Source: Oryzias latipes
Lineage: Eukaryota; Chordata; Actinopteri; Beloniformes; Adrianichthyidae
NCBI RefSeq assembly: GCF_002234675.1
Contig: NC_019859.2
Location: forward strand, 15,239,002-15,303,001
DNA: 64,000 nt
Reading direction: 5' to 3'
In this document: piece after piece, positions 11,213 through 30,311 of the stretch
How positions within the stretch are numbered: position 1 is the first letter of the stretch
How the letters are laid out: every line of letters starts with the position of its first letter
Position numbers and translations under genes: made by a program
The notes under the pieces: generated by a model
Seen by the model: the letters and a program-made list of their open reading frames with translations, nothing else
What the model was told of the DNA's origin: nothing
Databases searched by the model: none

Positions 11213-13712
11213 TTATTTAGAGAGGTGGTGCTTCAGGTGCTCTTTCAGGGCAGGAATGGTGGGACACTCTTTGTGACACACGTGACATTGGAGAGGCAAT
11301 TTCAACAGCTCACTAGTCCCATCCTTCACAGAGACGCTCCCATCCTTTTCAAGCATCTGAATGACATCTAAAAAAAGAAAACGCTTGATTTTACACACAG
11401 CACATCTAAATCAATCAATAACATAAAGTCTGCTCTTACTTTCAGAATCTATGAAGTAATCTGTGGTAAAGGAATTCCAATGCTTCTTGTTCTTCAAACA
11501 AGGAGAGTCAAAGTCTTGACTGATCACGTGGAGGTGGATGTGACTGAAGAGTGTAAACAGAACGGTTCATTAGTGGGAAAATGTCAAATTCAGCCGAGAT
11601 GTCCTCGTGTAACACTACTCTGATGATTTATTGTGCTCTGAAAACAAACCCACAATGAGCACATTTAAAGCAGTAATACCTTTATTTATCCAGGTAGTGA
11701 TGCTTCAGCACAAGCTCTCAGGGGAATCGTTGCATCCCTACTGCATATGTTTGCATATGTTTATGTTGAAAGTAACAAATACGAGCATTGTGCTAAATTT
11801 AATATAGTTTTATCACATTACACCAGGGTCATTATAAGCAAACTAAAGGGCTTTGTTTACTGTTACTTGCTTTCTAGATAATAATAAATAAATAAAAACC
11901 AATTTTTTTTTTATTATTATTTTGTTATACACATGTATCAAAGTGAAACAACACTGTGACCTGAAAAACCAGAAAGTGAATTGTTGCATCTCTTCATTAT
12001 TCTTTATTAATTTTCAACAGTATGGGGAAATTTGAGGCTGGACGGTGGGGTAGTGGTTAGCGCTCTCGCCCCACACTGAGAAGGCCCTGGTTTGATTCCC
12101 AGCAGGGCCCTTTCTCTGCTGAGTTTGAACGTTCTCCCGATGGGTTTTCTCCAGGGCACTCTGGCCTTCCTCCAAAAGCATGCATCATAGGTTTACTAGG
12201 TGACTCTAAATTGCCCCGAGGTGTGCATGTGTTTGTGTGGCCCTGCAAAAGACTGGCAACCTGTACAGGGTGTTAACCGCTTTTCCTCAGCAGTAGCTGG
12301 GACAGGCTCCAGCAACCCCGAAAGGGATACAGCGGGTTAAGAAAATGGATGGATGGTGTACTTTAAGGAGTAACAGCCCAATAAACACACATAATAAAGA
12401 CTTACCTCATGCTTGGGATGGCGTGATAACCAGTCCGGAAGCTAAGTGAGCTGGATTCTGGACATTGCTTAATCATGCGCTCAGCCACCTTCTGCATGTG
12501 TTTCAGCAGATCGCAGTGTTCTGCCTTCAAAGCCTTCAGGCTGGGAATCGACTGCCATGGAAGAACCAGCCAGTGGTAACGAGCTTTGGGATACTTGTCT
12601 TTGATCACTACAACTGTATCGTCCTTGTATATCTAAAAAAAAAAAAAAAAGATCAATTAAAACAGAAACAAAACCTAAATTTAGTTTCAATTTAGACGTA
12701 CGTTTATCAGTAAGTAATGTTGAGTTATAGCTACCTGCATTTTGGGGTCTTGCATTGAAGTTTTCAAGCCTTGACTCCAATGCCCAGAAATTCCCTACAA
12801 AATGTCAGTTAACATGAATTATGAGAATGAATATTTAAATAAAAACTCTCCAGGTCTGCAACAATAATTTGTATATTAGGCATAAATCACAGATTGTAGA
12901 TTTCTTTGTTTCTCCTCACACTAGTTTTTGTGGCTTCTCCTGGAATGACAGCTGCAGCGACTTTTTCTGTGAGTTGTCCAGCTTTCAGGCAGTCTGTCTC
13001 TCTTTGGCTTCCTCCATTCTCTTTGACTGGCTCTGGTGGTCTTTTGGTGGCGCCCTGGCTCCCGGTGGTGTCCTCTTTGAACTGCACGGTGTATGGATAA
13101 AGGCTGTTGACCACGAGCAGCTGCTCTCCAGGCTTCATTTTGACCTCATTGCCTTTACCCACCACCAAGGAGCCGACAGAGGTGGGGTTTAACCCCAGCT
13201 TAGGGAGGGGAGAAAAAAAACAGGTAAAAAAAATAGAACAATAAAAATAATACAAAATGTACAGCAATAAGGCTTTTTATTTTGTTTATACCACTGATCA
13301 TTCTTGTGAGCATGTTACCTGCTTCACTTTGACATAACCTTTGTTGCATTCAGCTTTCAGTTCAACTGATGGGAAAGTCAGGAACATTTAGACAGGTTAA
13401 AACTTTGCATTTCGTTTTACAAACATGAATGAAAATAACTTGATGCTCAAGTCATTCAATTCCTGCTGTTTTCTTAAATGTATTATCCCTGAAATCACTA
13501 AAACAATAACAGATTATTTTCCTAACATTCTTACTGAACTCACAGGAAATCTAGAGACTGTTTTTGTAGGTAACATCGTTACCTTGATGCCGGGAGCATT
13601 TTTTGTCTTTGATAGTAGTTTCTGGGCCTCGACCCACGACAACTGTCTGTAAATGAGGCAGGTGAATGGGTTTGTGATTCCCCTCTTCACTAATGAGCCA
13701 GCAAATGGGCAT
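11213..13712 (-). CDS. aptx: Aprataxin, DNA-adenylate hydrolase
   Basis: Aprataxin removes AMP left on 5' DNA ends by aborted ligation, acting in single-strand break repair in the nucleus. Seven exons join in frame: 13583-13712, 13319-13365, 12920-13198, 12735-12794, 12406-12632, 11440-11543 and 11213-11367, giving 333 residues (human about 342-356). The N-terminal FHA domain, which binds phosphorylated XRCC1/XRCC4, starts [15 protein letters not shown] and contains [11 protein letters not shown] and CSRHQ. A disordered middle leads to the HIT domain, whose catalytic histidine triad reads HIHLHV and is encoded at the start of exon 6. The C-terminal zinc finger has CHVCHKEC and HLKHH. The ATG at 13710-13712 matches the known N-terminus; an upstream ATG is out of frame. 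It is head-to-head with dnaja1. Minus-strand AATAAA signals lie at 10827-10832 and 11026-11031. Confidence 0.96.
12036..12356 (+). repeat. tRNA-derived SINE in an aptx intron
   Basis: The head resembles a tRNA (ACGGTGGGGTAGTGGTTAGC as A box and GGTTTGATTCCC as B box). The body has the common fish SINE phrases CGTTCTCCCGATGGGTTTTC and CTCTAAATTGCCC, and the tail is ATGG repeats. It is nearly full length and lies between aptx exons 5 and 6, antisense to the gene. Other copies are at 49826, 51388 and 58918. Confidence 0.75.
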
Positions 13713-14460
13713 TTTCTCATTTCGTTACGCTTTTCTCCCTAATATTTAGCAGCGGGACACGTTTGAATGTTTGTTCAACTTGTCGCGGAGTGATGACGAA
13801 CGAGGGTGCGACCGAGGAACAAGGTGGGGTGGGAAGTTCTGTCTCCTCCCAGAGTTCTTCACTTTGCGAGAGCGCGCAACAACAGCAAAATTGTGAACGA
13901 CATAAAAACGTGTTTTCTTGTATAAAAATGATATCTTGTAAAACAACTTTTTATTTTTTTTTATTTTTTAGTTGTTGCTTTTTAATTTTTTGGTCTTTTT
14001 TCTTCTTCTTGGTTGGTTGGTTTGTCAATGAATGGACATTAAATCATAGCAGTTTCAGAAAATTCAACAAGGCTTGGCTCTTTTTAAATAATATTTAAAA
14101 TATCACTTTTTTGTATCTAAAACTTTTATTATGACTGACTTTCTGAAACGTGATTGTGCTGAAGTTAGATTCGTTCTTTTTTTCATTTAGGTTTAAATTT
14201 GTGGGTTTCAGTCATGTTAATATTGATATCTTTTGGGAGAAAGAACATAACTCGACATGGTGCGGTCACAAGTACCAACAGTCGGGTTTAGCTGTCGACG
14301 CGCGTTCCCGCGAGGTGGACGTAGATGTCTGCGCTGCGCGCAGACAAAACTCGACACCACACCAGCAGTCGGCAGAAAGAGGGCTGCAGGAAGATTCTGG
14401 AAGAGCCGTTGTGAGCTGCAGTCTTGTGAGGGTGCTAAGCGTGGTCTTCGTTTAAGGTTG
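13713..14460. promoter_or_regulatory. Divergent aptx/dnaja1 upstream region
   Basis: The two genes are transcribed away from each other from this interval. It includes a CpG-bearing stretch at 14280-14400 (GACGCGCGTTCCCGCGAGG) that fits a housekeeping start for dnaja1, whose 5'UTR must be spliced to an acceptor at 15411. The aptx start is expected close to 13740-13800. The same gene pair is head-to-head in mammals, which is prior knowledge. Confidence 0.6.
14390..14402 (+). promoter_or_regulatory. Perfect heat-shock element
   Basis: GAAGATTCTGGAA contains three contiguous inverted 5-bp units (GAA, TTC, GAA with two-base spacers), the consensus binding site for an HSF1 trimer. It lies in the CpG-bearing region upstream of dnaja1, an Hsp40 gene known to be heat-inducible in vertebrates. 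Whether it sits just before or just inside the first exon cannot be told. Confidence 0.7.
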
Positions 14461-15434
14461 GAAAACCACTAATTCTCGAAACATGTTATTAACAACAGCC
14501 CACACGTGATTTGTTGGCTAAAAAAATTGGCAAAAAAGCCACCATGTTGATGACATACATAGCTACGACATGAGTAGCTAAATTAGCTACAAAGGCCGAA
14601 TCATTGTGCCCCTCTACGCAGAGAAATCTAACTTTATCCACAGATAATGGAACAGTAGTAAGCAGAACACCAATGTTAGTCGACATGATGAGCCTGTCGG
14701 ACTGCATTATATTTTCGGTGTTTTTCTAAATCCCTAGAAGCTTTCAGCTATGATATTGACCAAATGAACAGACTCTAGCAAATAACCCGTTTGCTGCTAG
14801 AGCTTCTCGGGTAAAACTGACCTGAGGAACAAAAAGTCTCAGCATTGTTTATTTGTTTTTTTCTATTAGAACAATCTGTCCTAACACACACAGCTACCGT
14901 CTCTGTTTTCTCACACAAAACAACAGAAAATTTCTAAGCCAAAAACTCCCATCATGCTCATTTACATGCCTGAAAAAATGTTTTTTTAAACAGCAATGCT
15001 CAGATCTGACGTTGTTTAAATATTTTAGTACATAATCAGATTGCTTTGTTAGCAAGTAAAGACTTAAGACTCTTTCTGTTGTTGCTTTTTTCAGCGTCTG
15101 GTTGCTTATTGGTCACATTTTAGTCAATCTTAGAATTGGGCAACACACAAGTAAGAAAATTGGACCTCATTCACCTTTGTTTATCATTTCTGAGAAAAAG
15201 TTGGCTTTTCTGCTGTAAGCTTCATCCCTTCTTTTTTTCCCTTTCACTCTTGCAGTAACTGCTATTTATTTTGTTTTTCTTATTTAGGTGTTTGTTAAAG
15301 TTCCCAATTTTGTTAACTGTCATTAACAGATAAGGACCATCAGATTAACCAGATGAGGATCAGATTTGTTTAGTGTGTGTGTGTTAACACACTGTTATTG
15401 TTTTTTCTTTAGGACTGGCCTATAAAAACCTATC

Positions 15435-18400
15435 ATGGTCAAGGAAATGGGATTTTATGACACTTTGGGCGTTCAGGCTAACGCAACACTTGACGAGCTG
15501 AAAAAGGCCTATCGCAAGCTCGCCCTGAAATATCACCCTGACAAAAATCCTACAGAAGGAGAGAAGGTACCACATAACGCAGCTGCCACAAACGTCCTTG
15601 TTTTTCTTTTCTTTTCTTAAACGATTTGTCTTTAAAGTTCAAGCAGATCTCACAGGCGTATGAAGTGCTGTCAGACCCCCAGAAGAGAGAAATCTATGAC
15701 AGGGGAGGCGAAAAGGCATTAAAGGAAGGGGGAACTGGTGGCGGCGGCGGTGGCGGTGGCTTTGCATCACCCATGGACATCTTTGACTTTTTCTTTGGTG
15801 GAGGTAGTCGGATGCAAAGAGAGCGAAAAGGTAAAATAAATAATGAGAATACAACAAACACACTCTGGGTTTTGTTTTGAAGTATATAGTTTATGGTTCC
15901 TCTGTATGTTCCCCCGGTCCGGACTGTACCAAGTCCAACACTGACAAGCAAATGTATTTTTTATGCTCTGAATGAGTTAAAGTGTCGTCGTGTAGGATTT
16001 AAACATCACTAACAGTATTTTTAGTTATGTTTCTATAGATGTTAATCATAATATTGTATGATTCTTGAAAAAAAGTTGTCTTTTTGTTCATTCACAGGAA
16101 AGAATATGGTGCACCAGATCACTGTATCTTTAGAGGAACTTTATAACGGAGCAACGAGAAAACTAGCCGTGCAGAAGAACTGTATATGTGAGAGGTGTGA
16201 GGGTAAGTCTTTCGCCGCTCAGTTTTTTTGAGAATCTTCTGTGCCGCAAAGACACTACTTCTACGTTTCTGCAGAAATAAATAGATGGGTTTAGTACTTT
16301 CAAAATCAAATGTGCTAAATATTTACCAAGAATTCCCGATGTTCACAGCAGCAGGAATTCTTTTTGTCCCAAATATTTTTAATATCCACTCTGATAAAAA
16401 TGCGTTTTTGTTGTCTTTAACATGTTCTAGTGGCATTTTTCTGATGATGGATGGCATATATTAGGGGGAAAAGCTTAAAATTGCATTTCTAAATATTTAT
16501 TTATTTCAAATTGTTGAAAAAGTGTAGTTGTGATAAAGAAAATATACTGGACGGGTTAGACTGTTTAGTTTAGCCATTACCTATTAATTTTTATAACTTT
16601 ATGTTCTTTATGATTTCATGTTTACTATACAATTACCGGTATGAAGCCCATTGAGACGACCATTGTTGTAATATTGGGCTATACAAATAAAATTCAATTG
16701 AATTTTTTAAAACTTTGTTTAACCCTGGAACTCTTTCGCTATCAAAAGTTACACACCATCACTTTTGTCGGGTAATTTTTACCCGGAATAATATACCCAA
16801 CAAAAAGTACTTGTCAAAAAAAATAGATCAAAACACGACAACACATAATAAATTAAAGTTTTTTTTTTCAACTGTAGTATGTGTAACAAAATGAAAAACA
16901 TAGGAAGTTCCTAAAAACATGCTAAAAAAATTACTGAAAAATTAGGAATTTGAAAACAAAAAATTCATTAAAAAAATTACTAAAATGACACTAGAAAGTT
17001 GGTCTTTGGTCCATCCATACCTGGGACACGTGAGACTTCCCTGTGAAGGCACGGACGGCTTGACACGCCACATTGAAATTCATGTAAATAGTTTGGCTCA
17101 GGTGAAAATCCCCCGGCGACAGTGCTCCAGAGTTTACTGCAGTAGCTCAAGGTAGAGATGTTCCTAGAAATGTTTTCTATCCGTCTTCTCAAGTAATGAC
17201 TGGGAGATTCTAAATTCATTTCTACAATTTGTGTTTTCCAAATAAAACGTTGAAACCAGAGTCATCAGTAGTATTATTACTGGAACAGATCAGGGTAACG
17301 CATCGCTGAGTTGCATATTTACAGATGAAAGCGATTAAAGTTTCTGTTTAGTATTTGGTTGATAGTGAAGCGTTCAATGAATTTCATGCTTTTTTGTTTT
17401 GTTTTTTAAGCATGAAGTAGAGCTGGCCTTAAGGTAGAACTAAGACTTTCCCTAAAAGCACAGGTTGTCAGATTGAGTTACTGTTCTTTTATCTTTCCTC
17501 ACATTGTTGAGTGTTAATGTGACTGAATGAAGGTTTAGTTCTAGACCTGCATGTTCGTTTTGTTCACACCCACATTCCAAAACATCCTCCAGTCCTTTAA
17601 GGGGCTTTACTTAAAAAGCTTCATAATCCAACTCGTATAAGAGTCAGGATCAAGTTAAAGCAGAAGATCAAATCAGATTTAAAAAACCCTTTGATTCCTT
17701 TTTCCCCTTTAGCCTGGAAAACTAAAGCTGGCAGTGTGATGCCAGAGCTCCCCCAATAGGCAGCACTACACAACTGTAGTGCGAACACAAAAAAATGTAT
17801 GCAAACACAATGTATGTATCATATTTAGAGTCTAAGCTCCGACACAGTCAGGTGTCAAAGTTGTTTCGTTTTCCAGTAGCATCCTTTTAGGACAGGAAAG
17901 TGCAAACAAGCCAGACAATGATTTTGTCCAACAATCAAATCTAAGGATCAGGTTCAAGTGTTTTTAAACCAAGATGTGCAGACCGAATGAAACCTAAAAT
18001 CAGCTCTTTTCTTTACATTTTACAGTCATGATGTAAGGTTAGAAAACATTTGAAAATGTTTAATTGGATCTTTTTTCATTTGTCTCATCTGTTGTTGTAC
18101 GGTGAATTGCTTCTGAATCTGTGAATGTTCTTAAATCTAATTTAAGGTTCCCTGAAATCCCCGGTGCCTGACTTTTATTACAATAACACGATCTTGCATT
18201 TTTATAAAATATGGTTTAAATTTTGTTTTATAGAATAGCTCTGAACTCAGGAAGTCACATATTTCAGTTCACAACACTGTTCTTGGTTTTGAGGTCACTT
18301 CTTTTTTTTAGCGTGATATTTTTTATCGCTTTGGAGTCAGATCTGTTTAGTTTGCACCACTGCAAGACATGTGAAACCTGAGAAAAGACTCCAAGAACCA

Positions 18401-20862
18401 GTCAGTCACTTACACATGTTAAAGAAATGATTTTAAAATTGGTCTGCATTTAGGAAAAGACCCGATCATCTCTGTTGTCCCACCTCAGCAGTAACTAGTG
18501 TGTCGCTCTGATTTCATTTGTTGCTCTGTTGTCCACCGTTCTGAGGTCTCTGTTCTCTTGCAGGTCGTGGAAGTCGTAAAGGAGCGGCACAGGTGTGCAT
18601 GTCTTGCCATGGAACGGGAATGCAGGTCCGGGTTCACCAGCTGCTCCCAGGTATGGTTCAGCAAGTGTCCACTGTGTGCTCCAGCTGCCAGGGACAAGGA
18701 CAGAGAATCAGCCACAAGGACCGCTGCAAAGCATGTGGAGGCCGGAAGATTCTGCGGCAAAAGAAGATCTTGGAGGTCCACATCGACAAAGGTGAGACTA
18801 AAGGGAGAACTACCACAAGTCTTTTTGTCAATGTGTAGGAACGGCCACTATTTTTAACCTTTGAACGATTGTGTCCAGGAATGAAAGATGGTCAGAAGAT
18901 AGTTTTCCACGGGGAGGGAGACCAAGAGCCCGGTCTAGAACCAGGTGATATTATCATTGTTCTGGACCTGCGTGAACATTCGCTTTTCACAAGGTGAGAA
19001 CAACAGTTCGTCTTTTGTGGAAATGTTGGCACAAGAGCAAGAATTTGTACTTTACATATGACAAGATTAATTGTGATTGCATGTAAGGAGGGAAATAGTT
19101 CAACTTAAAATGTCTAAGCCACTGAATCCTTTCATTATATTCTTTTGTTTTATTTGGAAAATGCTGCTGTTTTTTTAGATTATGCTTCAAAGTTGTCTTT
19201 GCTTTTCTTCCTTTAAACCTGTTCAGGAGAGGAAGTGACCTGGTGATGTCCATGGAGTTGCAGCTGGTTGAGGCTTTATGTGGTTTCAAGAGGCCCGTCC
19301 AGACGCTGGACAACAGAACTCTGTTCGTCACATCACATCCAGGTACCTCGGCTCAAAATGCAGCTATAGTGGGTCTTTTAAAGACCAACTCCAGTCCTCT
19401 TCTGATCTATTGTCAGAGTTCTTTTAATCATGATTTAGCCGTGTTTAACCAAAAAAACAGTCGTTTTCTAGGACGTAGTTTCTACAGAGTGGCGGTGGTT
19501 CATTTAAAGCCTGGGCTGAGTTGTAGGTTTGTCTGGATTCCACAGAGAATTAATGAGAAACATTTCCTCACAAGCTTCTGATCTTGTGAAATATTATCAG
19601 CTCAGTGATTTTGACATTTTCAGTAAACGTCCTTTGAAGCAGGCAGACATGTTTTCATTTTGTTTGGTTTTTGGTCGATTATTAGTTCTCCACCTTATAC
19701 GGAGGTTAATAGATTCATATAAAATCACACTTAAAGCACGCCTACCTGCTGTGTTTAAAACACTGTTGTAATAATAATCAGTTTATGTTGTTTAAAATAT
19801 TCATTTTTTATTCACAATTTAAGAATTTGTTGCTAAAGGCCTATTTATTATCAAAGCATTGCTTCTTTTTATGTAAGCTGAAACATTTTCACAGCAGAGA
19901 TAATTTTGTCATCAATCAAGCTTGAAGATTTTCGAATGAATAGATGCTTGAATTTGGTTTATTATCTTTTGTATGAAGATGTTATAAACCGTTCAAAACT
20001 CCAGTTATTTGGTTTTGACTTGATTCCATTTACATAATAAAACACTTTGACTGCTGGCTGTAAACCTGTCAAAACTGGATTTAAATACTTTTAGGTTTTT
20101 TCTTTGTTGCATCATATTGGCTTTAGTTTTTATTAAAAAATTAAAAATCTGTTAACGTCTATTAATTTGAATGATTTTCAGTTTTGTGCTGCTTAAAAAT
20201 AACTAAAGATTGTAAATGCGTATGCTGAGTTTGAATAAATTGCCTTAAACATGGACAATATTTCAGCTCATTTAGTTTTACCTAACGTAAATCGGGAAGG
20301 TAAACAGGATCTAATTGATTGTGCATTTGTGAAATATTAGTATGTTTGCTATGATACAAACATTTCAATTGTAACACTGTAGCCTGTCTAATTGTTTTAT
20401 TTTTTACTCTTTTCTAACCACAGGAGAATTAATAAAGCCTGAAGACACCAAATGTATCCTCAATGAAGGGATGCCCATTTACCGCCGACCCTTTGAGAAG
20501 GGACTTCTGGTCATTCACTTCTCAGTAAGTACTTCAAAGAAAGACTTTTCCATCCTTTGCAGTAGTGTGGAGCTATAGACGTACACAAAACGGCTGCTTC
20601 CTCTGTTCAACACACGCGTCTCCATCAGGTGGTGTTCCCGCCCGCCAATTTCCTTCCTAAGAACAGACTGAAGGACTTGAAGCGCTACCTCCCAGAAAAA
20701 ACTGCAGCGGAGGAGCCGGAGAGCATGGACGAAGACCTCTACATCTACGCCGAGCTGGAGGACTGCGACTTGGAGAGCCGGAGGCGGCACCGACGTCAGT
20801 ATTACTACATGGAGGAGGAGGACTACGCCAGCACAGGCGGCGTGCAATGCCAGACATCCTAA
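15435..20862 (+). CDS. dnaja1: DnaJ homolog subfamily A member 1 (type I Hsp40)
   Basis: A co-chaperone that delivers unfolded clients to Hsc70/Hsp70 and stimulates its ATPase in the cytosol and at membranes. Eight coding exons join in frame: 15435-15566, 15638-15830, 16098-16202, 18564-18791, 18879-18993, 19227-19342, 20424-20524 and 20629-20862, giving 407 residues (human 397). The J domain has the HPD motif (KYHPDKNP). A glycine-rich G/F linker with eight consecutive Gly follows. Four zinc-binding motifs are present: [24 protein letters not shown] and CKACGGRK. The C-terminal client domains end in the farnesylation box CQTS. The upstream exon that starts at 15412 also holds untranslated sequence. 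The tail before CQTS is longer and more acidic or arginine-rich than in mammals. The name over dnaja4 rests on CQTS and the aptx-smu1 neighbourhood. Confidence 0.95.
16628..16712 (-). repeat. Short interspersed repeat fragment in dnaja1 intron 3
   Basis: On the minus strand this reads TTGTATAGCCCAATATTAC and GGGCTTCATACCGGTAATT. The same sequence occurs on the plus strand at 37796-37884, and a related one at 37450-37530. It looks like the end of a high-copy fish retroposon. The rest of this 2.3-kb intron (16203-18563) shows nothing recognisable. Confidence 0.6.
19343..20423 (+). other. dnaja1 intron 6, no recognisable content
   Basis: AT-rich intronic sequence of 1.08 kb with good GT and AG ends. 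The open frames in it are short read-throughs from exon 6 or chance frames. Confidence 0.7.
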
Positions 20863-21995
20863 TGAACTGTTTCCCAGAATCCTCCTTTCTCATGACTTGA
20901 CCTTTTTTTTTTTAGGTTTCTTTGCCTAAAAACATTTCACAGTAAGTTTCTAATTTATTTCACAGATTTAGATCGATGAGCAGCGTTTGTCACACGTTTA
21001 GGACTTGCAGGACTTAATGTAACCACTGGGACCAACTTTGATGGTTTTCTTTTTGTTGTTGTTTTTTTTAGCGATCACACTGTGATTACACAGATTAGCA
21101 TCAATCACTAGAGTCTCAGAGAAAAGAACTCTTCCTCTATTTTTAGTGCAATGACTTGGATTCAAATTTACCTGAAAACAAATGTCTTTGGTGTTTTCCT
21201 AATGCAATTTCTAAAGGCTTCCATGTGAATCGTGAACGTTCTTAAAGTTTAGACGTGAGCATGAAGAAATGCACATAAAAACGTATGTATGATATCAAAA
21301 CATCTAGGCAGGGTTTCCCTTTTAAGGGCTATTTTCTAAACATCGCCAGATCCTTTTGAACAGAGTGACCCGACCCAGGAAGCATTTAGGCTCAGGCCGC
21401 CAAACTACACATTCAGAAAGGTCATTTTTGACTTTAGCTTGAAATTTTACTGCTTTGTACTCGTCAAATGTAAAGAAAGTGTGTTCCACGTTTGAGAAAT
21501 ATGGATTTCCCTTTTTTTTTGTAAGTGTAATAAACTCCAAAGCACCTGGATGATACTTGGCTTCTGTACACCTTAAAAGATTTAAGAAGTGCTGTTATCT
21601 AACCCATCTTATACTGTGCCAAACTGTATTTAAATTCTATCAAGAGGAAAAGCAGAAAAAAAGGTATTTGTATAATATTTAAATTGATTAAGAAAGGTTA
21701 AAGATGGACAGTTTTAATACCCTGTTGAAGTGTTTACCTTTTTTCAAAGCTTGATCATGACTTAAATATTCCTTTCTGTTGCCTTGGACTTTCTTTGGAT
21801 GTTGCAACACATGGAATCACAGAAGAAAGTGCTGATTTTATTTTAAACAATGTGCATTTCTTAGTCTTCAGACTGTCAGAGGACTGAGCTACAAACGAAA
21901 GGATCTCAAGGTCTAAACTGAACTTTTGTTTTTTGGTTTGTTTTTTGACCAAGATTGTCTGTGCTCATGTTTTTCTTAATAAATAAAAATGTCCT
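20863..21995 (+). other. dnaja1 3' untranslated region
   Basis: Noncoding, AT-rich sequence from the TAA-TGA double stop to overlapping AATAAA signals at 21978-21987. An earlier AATAAA-like site lies near 21527. The 3' end faces the end of the convergent smu1 gene, leaving about 1.1 kb of AT-rich spacer (21996-23082) in which no feature was recognised. Confidence 0.6.
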
Positions 21996-23082
21996 AATTT
22001 ATAAGATTACTTTAATTTTTTTTCCTTGTATTAGCAACAAGACCATTAAGGCTATTCTTGAGGTTTTCCTTGAAAGCTGAAACATTTTTCTCAAGTGGAA
22101 ACTTTCCGTTAGCAGAAATTGACATCTTTTGACAGAAAACTGATAAAACTTTTTTAAATCTGAGCTTGTATTTATCTACAACCATAACTTGTCTGGGCTT
22201 TTTTTATTATGTCTTAATGTACAAAAATATTTAAAAAAAAATATTTTTTTTAATCTAATCTCATTTTCAGACTTTGTACTTTAAACTTTACCTTTATAAA
22301 AAAACTGACAATTTGAGATTTTTTTTTTATAATTTAAATTTTCACAGATTATATACTATAGTGAACATTTACTTTGCTTTGAAATATACCACAACACCAG
22401 ATAGTGCAATACAATTTTTTATTTTTCATCTGCAGGCATGTTTATCCACAAAAAACACCAATGTGTATAAAAAAAAATAATAGCACAAGCCACAGTTATG
22501 AAAGCACACAAAAAAAAGAAGTTTAATCCCCATGCATATACTAGAAATTGTATACGTCAGCATTCAGGGAATTGAAATAACATGCAGAGAACACTCAGAA
22601 ATCAGTAAATTAAAAAGAATTTGGACCAGAAAAGGTATAAATTTAAGATAGTAACTATTTAAATATATGTCTTTTGAAAAAAGATGAATTTGGAGGGAAA
22701 TGGCACCACTGAGATTGGATGTACAGTATGTGGAAGACTGCATAAAGCATGGAAGACTGCGACGCCACTCAAAACGGCATAATATCCTCAAAATGTGTTG
22801 TAATATAAGCCAAAAACAGTTTCAAGTTCCTAAATGGATACATTTTATGGAATTTCATTGGATAAAAAAGAGAAAGATAAAACATATCAAAGGCAAATGT
22901 CTGTCATTTACCATAAAATATGATTTAATAAGATTATGGCTACAGATTATAAGTGATGTTCCTCAACAGTTTGCGATCAAGTGGTTTGTTGTTGTGTTTG
23001 TTTATACGTTGTTCTAAAAAAACTCCGTTTAAAAACATTCTTTCCCACAGATGCAGCTGCCATAAGCTACTGCCTCCCATCC

Positions 23083-29142
<6,060 letters not shown>

Positions 29143-29480
29143 GGTATAGTGATGTTGCGTGCTGCTGTTGCCGCACCGGACTGACGTTGTGGCAGCTGGA
29201 AACGGGGCTCTGTGTTTGCTGGGGCCACGTGAAAGCCATGTGCAGGGGACCACCCACTACACGTGCCTCTTTCTGTGACTCGCACATGAGGGTCTCATGT
29301 GCGCCTCATCCCTGACGCACACCGAGTTGACGCTTCGCAGCACGTTGCGCGCCGCGGAGGCGGGCTGCTGCGGCTGCAGTCTCCGCCACAGCCGCAACAT
29401 CAGCACCACAGACATCACACCCCGTGTAGCAGAGCGTGCGCAACTGTAGGAGCCCCGTGCAGGAGGGGAAGCATTATTAT
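29143..29480 (-). promoter_or_regulatory. smu1b promoter, CpG-rich
   Basis: The region before the smu1b start codon contains a CpG-dense segment (GCGCGCCGCGGAGGCGGGC near 29348-29366) in an otherwise AT-rich setting, as expected for a TATA-less housekeeping promoter. The exact start of transcription cannot be read. The following 29480-30130 is AT-rich with no recognised feature. Confidence 0.45.
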
Positions 29481-30174
29481 TCTAATGGACCTCTGGCGAA
29501 ATGTTGGTGCGTCAGAATGAAAAGCAGACACAGGATGCGTCTGAGCCACATCTGCAGACATACCAGTTCATGCCTTAATCCATAATGTTACTGCTTTCTT
29601 TGGTTTACTGCCTTTTATTTGCTTATTTTTGATTGGAATGAACCTCTGTTTAGGCATAAACCTGTCTTGTGCTGCAAATTGGTTTCAGAAAAATGAAGCC
29701 CAGCAAAGAAAAAACATTTTATGACAAGATTATTTTATTACAATCAAACCACAAATGGCATAAATAACAGTAAGAACCTCTGTGATAAATCATAGATATA
29801 TACGTTTAACTGGAACAGTCTATTATATTTAACAGCAGAAAAAAAATCAAGATACAGATTAAAGTCGTGTGGGAATTACAACTAATGTTAAGATGATCGA
29901 AATATTTACTTATACCTAATCATTCAATATTAAACTAGTAAGGATTTAACTGAACAGCAAATAATATTAATAGAATTCTCTTTGCCATATATATACAGTC
30001 TTTCTTGGCCCAATCTTGTTGATTTAAGCGTGGCCAAAAAATATTGTTTAGTCGCTTTTGAGATTTGTAGCCTATAATATTCTAAACGTGTCAAAACTCG
30101 TCCTTCTTTAAAAGCTGTTGTGCTGATTTGGCCTCAGGTGAGCGCTAATTGATCAGCTGCCTCATCCGGGTATT

Positions 30175-30300
30175 TGGGCGGGGCCTCACCTGTGAGGCGG
30201 CTTGTTTTGCCCCACGCCTTGATGGTTTCTTCGTGGGTCTTTTCCCGAGCAGGTTAAGACAAAACTTTTGGCTGCAAGACTTCTATTTTTATGTTCCAGA
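30175..30300 (+). promoter_or_regulatory. Likely perilipin promoter and 5'UTR
   Basis: A GC box (TGGGCGGGGCC, about 30176-30186) lies about 130 bases before the start codon at 30312. A TATTT stretch just upstream could act as a weak TATA element. This is inference from position only. Confidence 0.35.
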
Positions 30301-30311
30301 GTGCGCAAAAG

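Noticed and set aside
18485-18857. Overlapping frames on both strands at dnaja1 exon 4
   Set aside because: Only the frame with the [16 protein letters not shown] and CKACGGRK zinc motifs joins the neighbouring exons.
22690-22870. Possible Tc1/mariner fragment
   Set aside because: A few phrases look familiar, but no terminal repeat or transposase motif could be found.
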